Shown here piece after piece: positions 32,840-42,162 of a stretch of 64,000 nt of DNA. The stretch lies in contig JAOWBW010001923.1 of assembly GCA_026119855.1 (NCBI GenBank), positions 1 through 64,000 on the forward strand. Direction: 5' to 3'. Position numbers and translations under genes: made by a program. Position 1 is the first letter of the stretch. The number at the start of each line of letters is the position of its first letter. The notes under the pieces were generated by a model. That model had not been told where the DNA came from. It saw nothing but the letters and a program-made list of their open reading frames with translations, and searched no databases. Origin of the DNA: Campanula takesimana. Taxonomy: Eukaryota > Streptophyta > Magnoliopsida > Asterales > Campanulaceae.

Positions 32840-34252
32840 TGTTGGGTATGCCCACTTATATCTCAGTTTCAATGTAATAGGATTGATTAGATTTGATTGA
32901 TCCATCACCTAAGTTTTATTTCATGGACTTTAGACCCACATGTAAGAAGTATTTATACTTCATTTTTTAGGTAGTCCATTGTAATAGAATAGGCTTAGGA
33001 ATAGGTCAAGAAGGTCAAGATTGAAGAAAAATCACAAGTTGAAATTGAGCCTCGCGCCCATGCGCCCTCTCTTGCGCCATGCGCCCCCTTGGCGCGCACG
33101 CATGATCATGCGCCTAGCTTTGATCATGCGCCCCAGATGGATCAACGCGACCACGTGCCCCAAAGGCTCAACGCGCCTCATTTTTAAATGATTCAACACT
33201 TGGTGATTTATTGAAGACAAGAAGACTTGAAGGAATTCAAACTACGCCAATGATCCAATGGTGGTTAAATAACACGTATGCACCCGCATCTAAGGACACC
33301 TATCCATAACGGTCATATTTGGGTTATGTTTCTAACGGCTATAAAAGGACACGTGCTCCATTCATTGAGCGACAGCACATCTGTCCTTTAACCTTATCCA
33401 CAAGGGATTTCCAACGGCTAGTTTTTGGGGCTCTACTATAAATACCCCATAACTTCAAACGTTTTGAAGCTGCTAAGAATCTCATAATTTCTCTCTCAAG
33501 CATTTGTTGAAATTTGAAGATTGCCTTTGATTTTCCAGAATTCTCAAGAACATCTTCATACCTTCATCCTTAGCCCAGATCCTCAAGCAAAAACACTTTA
33601 GTTTTCTTGTGCTCTCAATCTCAAAGATCTAAAGAGCCTTGAATCTAAAATCACACACGCACCTCTTTAAGTTTGATCACTTAGATCTTTCTTTTAGAGA
33701 TACACCGGTTATTGTCTAGGATTTGTTCTTTCATAGAAAATTAGATCTTGAGTTAGTGTATAAGCTCAAACGATTGTAATTTCTAACACTCACTCATTAT
33801 ATAAGATCTCCATTAGAAATCCAAGACTAACCATCTTGGTAGAGGACGTAGATCTTTCATTGATCGAACCTCTCCAAATAGCGCGTATTAATCTCTTGTC
33901 ATTTACTTTCAAGTTATTATCTTATCTCACTATTTGCTTGTTTAATAATTGTAGATTGATTGATCTGAATTGTGTTGTGTTGGTTATATCATTTGCCTAA
34001 GTTCCTTATTTCACCCACTTTGAGCCAAAAATACTTAGAGTGTGTGTTGCGCCCCTTTTAATCATTTGCGCCTACTTTACTTAACTATTCCGCTGTGCAT
34101 TTCACTCACTCACTTAGGCGCATTTCATAACGCTTATTTGATTAAGTGCGCATTTGCCATTGAATTTTCAAGTGTACGAAAAGAATTTTAAAAACAGCTA
34201 TTCACCCCCCTCTAGCTATTTTCCATACCCTTGTTGCCCTTTGGGACCAACA
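32840..34252 (+). repeat. LTR of RLC-C
   Basis: TGTTGGGTATGCC...GGGACCAACA, 1413 bp. The TATA-like box ACTATAAATAC is at 33435. TGCGCC words cluster in U3 (33049-33183, five exact copies plus CGCGCC forms) and near the 3' end (34048-34150). CCGCTGTGCAT at 34090-34100 is the anchor shared with the other copia LTRs. Followed directly by RLC-D sequence; the left TSD is not available. Confidence 0.88.
33435..33445 (+). promoter_or_regulatory. TATA box of RLC-C LTR
   Basis: ACTATAAATAC about 600 nt into the LTR, at the place equivalent to CTATAAATAG in RLC-D (44912) and RLC-E (59806). Confidence 0.65.
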
Positions 34253-35509
34253 TGTACTAATGTTTGTATTTGTCTAAGTTCAACATCAAGTAGGTACACG
34301 GCAGATAAACTCACGGTCAAGCAAGTGTCATGGTCACAGTGATCCACAAGTAACCACAACCTCACCTGACCGCATCTTTAAGCTTCCGCAGCAATCTATG
34401 TAGCCGTATAAAACCATGCTGCCGCATAGACCATGTTACCGCATAATGAATCTATTTCAAGGTTTTTAAGAAATTGATCATGGTGGAAAATGATGATGTT
34501 TTCACTACTTTATAGAAGTTAAACCAAAAGTAAGACCTCACTCGACCGCACTTGTTGGACCCCAGGTAAGTCGTTCTAACTTAGAGGTATCTTGACCAAG
34601 TCTACCTCAAGGGTATTAAGGTAACTTTCACTTTTCCCTCGCTTTTCATTTAATTCAAATCATTTGGGAGCATTAATTTTTTGCATATAATTTTTATTCC
34701 TTAAATATTTATGAGCCATCATTAGAGTCTTGATAAGACAAAAAGGTTCCTTGCATTTAATGAGAATAGACAACCTAGATCAAGTCTGATCAGGCCTCTC
34801 TGCGTCGAGACATTACCGCACTTCCCTCTGAATTGATTTCAACCATTAAGGGGGAGAGTGTGTTTATAACAAAGGCCATCAGAGATACCTTGGCAGGTAC
34901 TATAAGCAGCTCTACCGCACCTTCAACTGCCGCACCCTCAAGTTCTACCGCAATGGATGCCCCTCCCCTCACTCTTGCCGCTTTAACTGAAGCCCTAAAA
35001 AACAGACTTATTTTATCAGTAATAATGTTGTTAAAGGAGTTGAGGGAGCGAGCAAAGAACTCTCAAAGGCTATGAATGATGATAAGCTTGAAGTGAAAGA
35101 GGAACTTGAAAAAGTGAAGACATCAATCAAAGAGCATATTCTTACTCATACAAATGCCGCACTTATGGCAGTGGCTGATAAGTTTGTGCTAAAGATCAAT
35201 GCCTTGACCACTGCCATGCAAGTCCAAACCAACTGTATTGAGATCAACAACACCAGGATAGAAAGTCAATCCGTAAAGGTTGATCATCTTTCAAACCAGG
35301 TAAACATGATATTGAATAGGCTTAACCATGTAGGACAAGTTGGGCACGGTAATGTACAAGCTCAAGGTGATGAAGAGGAAGAAGAAGACGGAGTTTCTGC
35401 TCCTATTATGATTCCAGGATTGGATCTTCCTGCCTACCGATTTCCTCTTACCTTCCCTCTTACCGCAAGCTCTTTGGATGATGACTACATTGATGTCGAC
35501 CACATCTAA
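34253..35509 (+). pseudogene. RLC-D 3' gene, C-terminal part
   Basis: Decayed until 34833, then open as 34833-35075 (IKGESVFITKAIRDTLAG, Ser/Thr/Ala/Pro-rich) and, with a frame change, 35072-35509 (DDKLEVKEELEKVKTSIKEHI, a coiled-coil-like helix with VKVDHLSNQVNMILNRLN, then an acidic tail ending DDDYIDVDHI). The arrangement of Pro/Ala-rich tract then coiled coil then acidic end parallels RLC-C 31400-32319 (NVDHLRYIRDGV). ACCGCA words recur in the coding sequence (34799-34960, 35463). Confidence 0.55.
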
Positions 35510-35937
35510 TCTTGCCGTACCATTTGATATGACCGCATGTGGTCATTTAAAATAATTTATGTTGATGTCTAAAACAATCTTTACTCTTATGTTTGTTTTT
35601 ATTTGGGATTGTAACTCACAATATTTCTCTTTTGTTTTCGTACTCCTATATGCCTGAATGATTACCAATTTGGAGTATGGTTGATTATTGTGTTTGATGT
35701 ATTTCTATCTTTCTTTGAATTTATCTTGAAATGCCTCAAATGTTATTTCTATCTTCTAGGATTAGTAATTTGTTTTTCTTTTTAGGATGATAGAAATCTA
35801 TAATATTGGCTTAGAGTGTGCATTGACTTGGGACATGAAATTAATAATTTTTTTATTTTTGAAAACATGTTATTACCAAGTATAATGAATTAGCCTTTGT
35901 TATAATAGGTAATGGTCTCAATCAAATAGGGGGAGAT
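35510..35937 (+). other. RLC-D 3' UTR and polypurine tract
   Basis: T-rich non-coding sequence similar to RLC-C 32320-32839 (both contain GTAATGG(C/T)(A/C)TCAATCAAATAG near the end). The polypurine tract AATAGGGGGAGAT is at 35925-35937. Confidence 0.75.
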
Positions 35938-36458
35938 TGTTGGGTATGCTAATTATAAACCACTCCTATTACCTTAATTTGATTGATCTCATAACCTAAT
36001 TTTACCCTTTGTGGACTTTAGGATATATTGTAAGAAGTACTTGTACTTCACTTAGAATAGTCCACTTTCTAGTTTGATGGGCTTAGTAGATTCGGTCCCT
36101 CAATTTTCTAAGTCTGAAGATATGTGGCAAGGCACTGTCTACGGCATAGCATGCCTGTCGCACAAGCCAAGTCTACCGCATGACCAATCTTACAACATTC
36201 TATTCATCCTGCCGCATAGATCATCCTGCCACATGTAACCTTAGTTGAAGAAACTCAAGTTTGGTTCAAACATAACCATGGTCACACTAGTGTCCAAAAC
36301 TATGGTTAGTTTAGAACGTTGCAAATTTACATTTCAAATTTGAATACAACTATCATCATAGTACTGTTGGACAACCATGACTCTGCAACAAAAGGACAAC
36401 TCAGACTGAGCTCTAATTAGAATTCAATAGCTCATTGTCCTTCAACTTGGACCCCAAG
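35938..36458 (+). repeat. RLC-D LTR, left part
   Basis: Starts TGTTGGGTATGC. U3 words TACCGCA, TGCCGCA and TGCCACA lie at about 36128-36240. RLG-3 inserted after CCCCAAG. The sequence resumes at 44882. The flanking sequence CTTCAACTTGGA(C/G)CCCAAG matches RLC-E 59757-59776, confirming the insertion point. Confidence 0.88.
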
Positions 36459-39191
36459 TGTCGTGCCCCATACCCGTGGTCCTACTTGGCCCCACGCTCG
36501 GGACACGATTGGAAGACGTTATAAAACACCTTTAGAAAATTTTTCGAAATATACTTTCATAAAGTTTAACAAATCCACACTTGAAGTTCAAAGACTTCCA
36601 CTGACTTTCAAACAAACTTTCACAAACAAAACTATTTAGCCTGAAGGCTTACAAACCTTTATACAAATGTACTCACACCAACATTATCCAAAATATAGGT
36701 GTTACAAGACGATGAAGTCAAGGAAACTCTACCCAAAAGGTTATACATTTATGTAATGTAACCTTGACAAAACAAAACCCAACTCTTACCACTTTCAACG
36801 TCCTCCCGTGCCAAAGTGTCCTATCCCCTGGACTTGCTTTTATCTAAAACAGTAAACAAATAAGGGGTGAGAATGAATCTCAGTAAGCTACTAAAATGCA
36901 ACTACGTTACATGCTGATATGATAATCATAAAGAAAAAATATCAACAAATAATCAGATAGCATATAGCACATAACATGAGAGGCTCCCTATCGCCAACCG
37001 TCCCATACCGGTTGGAAATAACGACCAACTCATCATACAACACATAGTGTAGGAGTAAACACTCCTACGAGAATACCAAGCCAAGGTTTACCGAAGTAAC
37101 ATAACCATTTGAGAATACCATCTGAGAAAAGCAGTTGAGAAAACCATCTGAGCAACATAAATAGCTGAAGCCGGGATCCCGAAAACCAAACCATAACCAA
37201 TAGAACCAAAGTAACAATGGGGCAGCATCAATAGCTGAAGCAGGTTCCGGAACCATATAACACAACAACAACAATAGCGGGTGAAAATGACACAAAGTCA
37301 TACCCCTAAATGCTCACGCAAGGGAGCGAGTTCATCCCATCCAAGGCCAATCTGGACTGAGGATAAAGGTACCAGTGGACAACCTTATAGTGAACTTGGC
37401 TTGTGTGCCACTATAACTCTCCCACTGCCCGACTTAAGGTACCAATGGAAAACCTTATAGGGAACTTAACTTGTACCCCTATAATTTTCCCACTGCCCGA
37501 CTCAACAACACAAGACCAGCTGGACTTTACACGAAAGCACAGTATTAAATACTTGCTAAACAACAACAACTAGGGCAATGATTCTAAAATAAGGAACCAA
37601 GCCAAACACTTCAAAAGATGCAAACACGTTACTCATAAAAGAGTTCACAACATTGACATTAGGTCACAACACAATCCTTTATTAATGACATTAAGTCACC
37701 TCACAAGCTTGCACCCATTCACAATTAATCCAAAACACATCAAAAGGATGTTCCATAATACCCATTTAATACTTAGTTAAATTCCACATCCCAACTCATA
37801 TGTTCACAAAGGAACTATTAACAAACACTAGAGTGTTCCACGGTGCCCAACTAAGTCAACTAGAATAGTACTACGGAACCTAGATCGAGACTACACCTTG
37901 ATCTTAAACCTCAACAAAAAGACAACCATTCTTATCTGGAACCATGCGACCAATAGAACCATTTCATAGTAATCGAAAAGATCTTTCCAACTATAGTTTA
38001 CACGTCCAAAACGGAGTCCGGACGAAGAAGTTATGGACTCCGGAAGATTGAACGTAAAACGGATAATTTTATAAAATGTTCGGCCGCACACATTCAAACT
38101 CCCTGTTTTGGGGTCCGATTTTCACTCCTTTCGTTCTAAATCTTAGGAGTACCTATATATACTTCCATCCTAACATTTAAAGACAAGAAAACTCAACTCC
38201 CGTGCCTCTAAAACCCAAATAACCCCAAGATTATTAAATACTCCCTCTGTCCCAAAATTACAAGTATAAAAAATACTACCCAAATCGCAAAATAACAATT
38301 ACAAGTATCAATTATAAATATAATTTTTCTAATATACAAGTATACTCATTTAGGGATACTTTCATTCATTTCTCCGTCCCATGAATAATAGTATAAATTT
38401 TATAATATACTTATTTAACATTTAACTCAAGTTAATATTTTACCGTCCCACGAGTAGGAGTATACTTTCAAACACTTATACTAACATTCTCAGGTATATA
38501 AATATACTCCATATACATCCTTGCATACAAACCAAGTCACTTACCCAGTATAATTATACTCCCTTTGTCCCAAATAAACAAGTATCACAAATAAATTCTT
38601 TTCACAATAATTTAACCACATATCACACATATAGCAAATATATGATCATTTTACTATTTAAGGGGAATTAGTAACTTACCTATTTTCCGAAAAAGTGTCG
38701 CAGAAATAATATTTGTTCAGTTAGAAATGATCTAATCAACACCCTGAACATTTATATATAATTAGTTTTTAAAATGGAGTAATAAATAAAAAGATATAAA
38801 TTAAAATAGAAAGTATACTTACTCCCTTCGTCTTCCCAGAGAGAATGAAAAAAGAAAGAAAAAGTTTGCTTCTGCCTATGCGTACAGAGAGAGAGAAGGA
38901 GAAGATAAACTTGATTTTATAAAAATCTTTACCCAATTTACACTTTAGTCCCTCAACTTTCAAGTTGAACAAATAAACCCCTAAACTTATATTTCCACTA
39001 AGGACCTTATGGTTTCAACTAATTCAATTAACTCCCTTAACCATTATTATTACTAACTAAGTCAATAACACAATTAATCAAATAATATGCAAATCATAAA
39101 AAGCGATGCAACACATAAAATGCACACATAAATTCAAATTAAAATCCCCAAAAATATAAAATAAATAGAGACGGGTTATGGGGTCGTTACA
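36459..39191 (-). repeat. 3' LTR of RLG-3
   Basis: TGTCGTGCCCC...GGGTCGTTACA, 2733 bp on the plus strand. It contains several Stowaway-like CTCCCTC(T)GTCCC words between 38247 and 38590, one TTCGGCCGCACA at 38083, and an AG-rich stretch near 38890. The donor-like GTAAGTTACT is on the minus strand near 38679. Confidence 0.9.
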
Positions 39192-39207
39192 ATCACTCCC
39201 CTTTAAA
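39192..39207 (-). other. Polypurine tract of RLG-3
   Basis: CTTTAAAGGGGAGTGA on the minus strand against the 3' LTR. RLG-5 has CTTTAAGGGGGAGTGA at the same place. Confidence 0.82.
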
Positions 39208-39291
39208 GAAAATTCGTCCCGAATTTTAGGGTTACTTACCACACGAATCAAATAACCAAAGGTATTTCCATTCAAGTATCTTTAGAGGTTG

Positions 39292-40142
39292 AAGTAGACT
39301 TGCGAGTCTTTGATGTTCATCTTTAACCTGTTGATAAATCAAACACTTGATACGTAATCTGCTATTCCCCATTTCATATTATTCCACTAGAAATGCTGCT
39401 TCAAATTAGGATACATCTTGGTACTCTCGGGGTAAGTAATATACTTGAACTCGTAATGCTCATCAAGAATTTGACGTTTAATTCCATCAATCTTGGTACA
39501 CATAACTGCCCTCTATAAGTTAATACTCCTTCAAGACTAAAAGAAATATCTTCAACTTTTCTATCTTTGGTTTATCCACTATCTTTCTCAACACGAGGTC
39601 ATTCTGTTGAGCATCTTTTATCCGTTGAATTAAGGTTAGCAAATCCCGAATATTCGCAATTATTACACCATGTCTCAATTCATGTAGACACCAATCCTGT
39701 ACATCCTCTAACATCTTCTACCCTCGGATCATCCTCGAAACTATGTAAGATTTCTGACTAATAGTATCTACAACCATGTTTGCCTTGCCCAGATAATAAG
39801 AGATGGTGCAATCATAATCCTTTAAAAGTTCCATTCATCTACGCTGTCGATTTGTAAAAATCCCAAACATTGTTTCATAAAGATAATGTTTCCACTTATG
39901 TAACGCAAAAACAATCGCAACAAGTTTCATGTCATGGGTCGGATAGTTCTGTTCACAAGAAGTTGACTTCCTCGAAGCATCACTGTAAATAACCATCATT
40001 CCCATTAGGTAACGCAAGAATCAGTACAGTGGTCAATCTCTTCTTTAATTCCTCAAAACTGACTTGACATTTTTCATCCCACATATATGGTACATTCTTT
40101 TAAGTCCACTGAGTGAATGGTGCAGCAATCTTGAAAAAACCT
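39292..40142 (-). pseudogene. RLG-3 RNase H and integrase remnants
   Basis: RNase H pieces at 40017-39835 (VIYSDASRKSTS, NYPTHDMKLVAIVFALHKWKHYLY; Glu of MELA changed to Lys, and the later TDHKSL reads TNRQRR). 39714-39520 matches the linker before integrase (MLEDVQDWC, IANIRD, IQRIKDAQ). Near 39500-39300 the zinc-binding region is decayed but ends VKDEHQRLASLLQPL. It then jumps to the last residues before the polypurine tract (KYLWLF, compare KFPWLFV in RLG-5). Integrase core and chromodomain are therefore deleted. Confidence 0.78.
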
Positions 40143-40694
40143 TTAATAAATCTTCGATAATACTCCGCTAAACCCAGAAAATTTCACAAATAACTGCTTC
40201 CCTCGGAGCCCAGACAAAACCATTCGCAAATATTGTTCATGTTCCTCTCGAGATTTAGAATAAACAAGGATATTACCGATAAAGACAACCACAAAGGTAT
40301 CAAGATAAGGTTTGAAAACCCGATTCATCATATCCATGAAAACAACTAGAGACATTCTGTAAGGTGCCTCAGATATAGGAGCTGTACTTGGAAGTAAGTC
40401 AATACAGAACTTGATTTCCTGGTCAGGAGGCATAGAGTACTCAGTAGAAAACACATCAGGAAATTCTTTGACAATAGGCCTATCCTCTATTTCAGGCAAC
40501 CCTTTAGTAGTATCAAGAACACTGGCCAAGAATCCCACACAACCACATTTCAATAACCTCCTATCCTTCACATAAGAAATAATACGAATCTCTCTACCCC
40601 AAGGAACAGTTTCAAAAGTAAATTTAAGAACATCAGGGATAGAAAATGTAACCACCTTTTCAGCACAATCAACAGATGCATGATATTTACCCAA
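40143..40694 (-). pseudogene. RLG-3 protease end and RT with internal deletion
   Basis: Starts with HASVDCAEKVVTFSIPD (end of protease), then VKEFPDVFSTEYSMPPD and FCIDLLPSTAPISEAPYRMS. It then jumps directly to FMDMMNRVF, lacking about 110 residues of RT fingers and palm (KKDGS, CIDYRKLN and GLTNAP blocks present in RLG-5). The catalytic FIDD box reads FIGN (VVVFIGNILVYS), so both essential Asp are gone. Catalytically dead. Confidence 0.87.
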
Positions 40695-40724
40695 ACAATC
40701 TATACCTAAGATAATATCAAAATC

Positions 40725-41405
40725 TTATAATGGTAAGATAACTAAATCAGCAGGTAAAACATGCTCACGTATACGCACATCACAAGAATGCAACACCTCA
40801 TTGGTCACCAAACACTCCCCTATAGGAGTAGACACCTCTAACACATAAGGTAGAGATTCAGAAGACAAATGCAATCGAGAAGAAAAATGCACAAACACAT
40901 AAGAATGTGATGAACCAGGGTCTATAAGTGTACGTGCTCTCAAACTAGATACAGAAATAATACCTCTTATCGCATTAGAGGAATCTGAAGCCTGTTGTTG
41001 AGTAATGGCAAAGACATGACCCTGCACCTTAGGCTTTCCTGAAGAATCCCTCTTCTGGCCCTGAGAAGACCCAACTGCACTTCCCGATGCCTGTACTCTA
41101 AATCTAGGGCAATCCTTTCGAAAATGACCCAACTGACCACAATTCAAACATTTGCCCTGCTTCTTCCAACATCTTTTTTCTGAATGCCCTTCTTTCTGAC
41201 AATAATTACAGACTCCTCTGTTCTGACTCTCTGAAGTGTTACTTTGATTTCTATCACCCGACTGTCCTTGAGAAGACCCTTTGAATTGTGAAGATCCACC
41301 TTGATTTCCTCTATTATCATCACGTTGTTGTTGTTGTTGCCTACCTTGCCTCCCTACACTTAACAACTCCATTTTGTTCTTGTGTTCCTCAATATCATGC
41401 TCCAC
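40725..41405 (-). CDS. RLG-3 zinc knuckles and aspartic protease start
   Basis: 226-codon frame with a Gln/Arg/Gly-rich linker, then two CCHC knuckles in tandem: CNYCQKEGHSEKRC and CLNCGQLGHFRKDC, both complete. The protease follows with RTLIDPGSSHSYVFV (DPGS in place of DTGS, as in RLG-5) and continues to VLPADLVILPL. A stop follows where RLG-5 reads QDFDVILGMDWL. The knuckles bind element RNA during packaging. Confidence 0.87.
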   Translation of the reverse strand: MEHDIEEHKNKMELLSVGRQGRQQQQQRDDNRGNQGGSSQFKGSSQGQSGDRNQSNTSESQNRGVCNYCQKEGHSEKRCWKKQGKCLNCGQLGHFRKDCPRFRVQASGSAVGSSQGQKRDSSGKPKVQGHVFAITQQQASDSSNAIRGIISVSSLRARTLIDPGSSHSYVFVHFSSRLHLSSESLPYVLEVSTPIGECLVTNEVLHSCDVRIREHVLPADLVILPL

Positions 41406-42052
41406 TTGGTAGGCTCGATCAACTGCATCTTGAAATCTTGCAACTTGTGGGATACTAGTTGAGTTCTAATCGCAGTTCTTAATCCCTTCACAAACCTCGT
41501 AGCCTTTCTCTCCTCAGTTGCCACTAAATGAGTACAATACCTGGAAAGCTCTGAAATTTTAGCTGAATACTGAGCCACTGACATAGAACCTTGCTCCAAG
41601 TTAAGAAACTCCATTTCCTTCCTTTCTTGATCTACCCGGGGAATGAAGTGTTCTTTAAACTTTCCCAGAAAATTCTCCCAAGTATAGGGTACATGAGTCT
41701 CATCCCATTTAGTTTTCAAAGCCTTCCACCAATGCTCGGCATCTCTATTCAGTTTATAAGTAGCAAACCTGACTTGATCTTCCTCAGAACATCTCATAGC
41801 ATCAAAGGTCTTTTCCATTAATTCAATCCACCTTTCTGTCTTAGATACATCAGGCTCTCCATCATATCCCATTGGTTTCATCTTCAGGAACTGTGCCAAC
41901 CCATCTCTTGGTGGTGCCTGTTCCCTCTCTTGCCTCTGATCATTAATTGTTTTCATTGCATCCTCAAACATACCTTGGAACATTATTCGAGCTTCTTCTC
42001 TTGACTTATCTTGCCCTGATGGCCCAGAATTATCTCCTTCTGTCCCAACCAT
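41360..42052 (-). CDS. RLG-3 gag capsid
   Basis: Start chosen at the MVGTEGDN Met (42052), which matches MVRRRSGEG in RLG-5; an upstream in-frame Met exists at 42082. It has the Retrotrans_gag core: QFLKMKPMGYDGEPDVSKTE, WIELMEKTFDAM, FATYKLNRDAEHWWKALK, FLGKFKEHFIPRV, EFLNLEQGSMSVAQY. It forms the particle capsid. The frame is lost around 41400, where the QDF...R helix continues in the next frame, so one indel separates it from the zinc knuckles. Confidence 0.87.
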   Translation of the reverse strand: MVGTEGDNSGPSGQDKSREEARIMFQGMFEDAMKTINDQRQEREQAPPRDGLAQFLKMKPMGYDGEPDVSKTERWIELMEKTFDAMRCSEEDQVRFATYKLNRDAEHWWKALKTKWDETHVPYTWENFLGKFKEHFIPRVDQERKEMEFLNLEQGSMSVAQYSAKISELSRYCTHLVATEERKATRFVKGLRTAIRTQLVSHKLQDFKMQLIEPTKWSMILRNTRTKWSC

Positions 42053-42148
42053 TTTGAACGAATACCTGCATAGAACACTCAACGTTACTCACTCTATACT
42101 CTACTACCCTCCTAGGTCATTTAGTCATTCTAGACCATCTACAACCTA

Positions 42149-42160
42149 GCTCTGATACCA
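42149..42160 (-). other. Primer-binding site of RLG-3
   Basis: TGGTATCAGAGC on the minus strand, two bases inside the 5' LTR. It is the exact complement of the plant initiator tRNA-Met 3' end. Confidence 0.88.
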
Positions 42161-42162
42161 AC

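Larger units (their letters stand above)
24749..34252 (+). mobile_element. RLC-C, SIRE-type copia 3' half with complete 3' gene and LTR
   Basis: Starts inside RNase H (24749), immediately after the RNase H end of RLC-B. It runs through the pol terminus (24898), a gene-like 3' unit (25575-32319, interrupted by solo LTR RLG-2), a polypurine tract (32826-32839) and a 1413-bp LTR (32840-34252). The word TGCGCC recurs from about 25000 to 34130 and is absent from RLC-B. The missing left half and the duplicated RNase H tail suggest ectopic recombination between two related elements. Confidence 0.82.

Noticed and set aside
37065..38972. ORFs at 37065-37301 and 38769-38972 (also at 42769-43005 and 44473-44676) as host genes
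   Set aside because: Present in both RLG-3 LTRs with no recognisable domain; shadows of LTR sequence.
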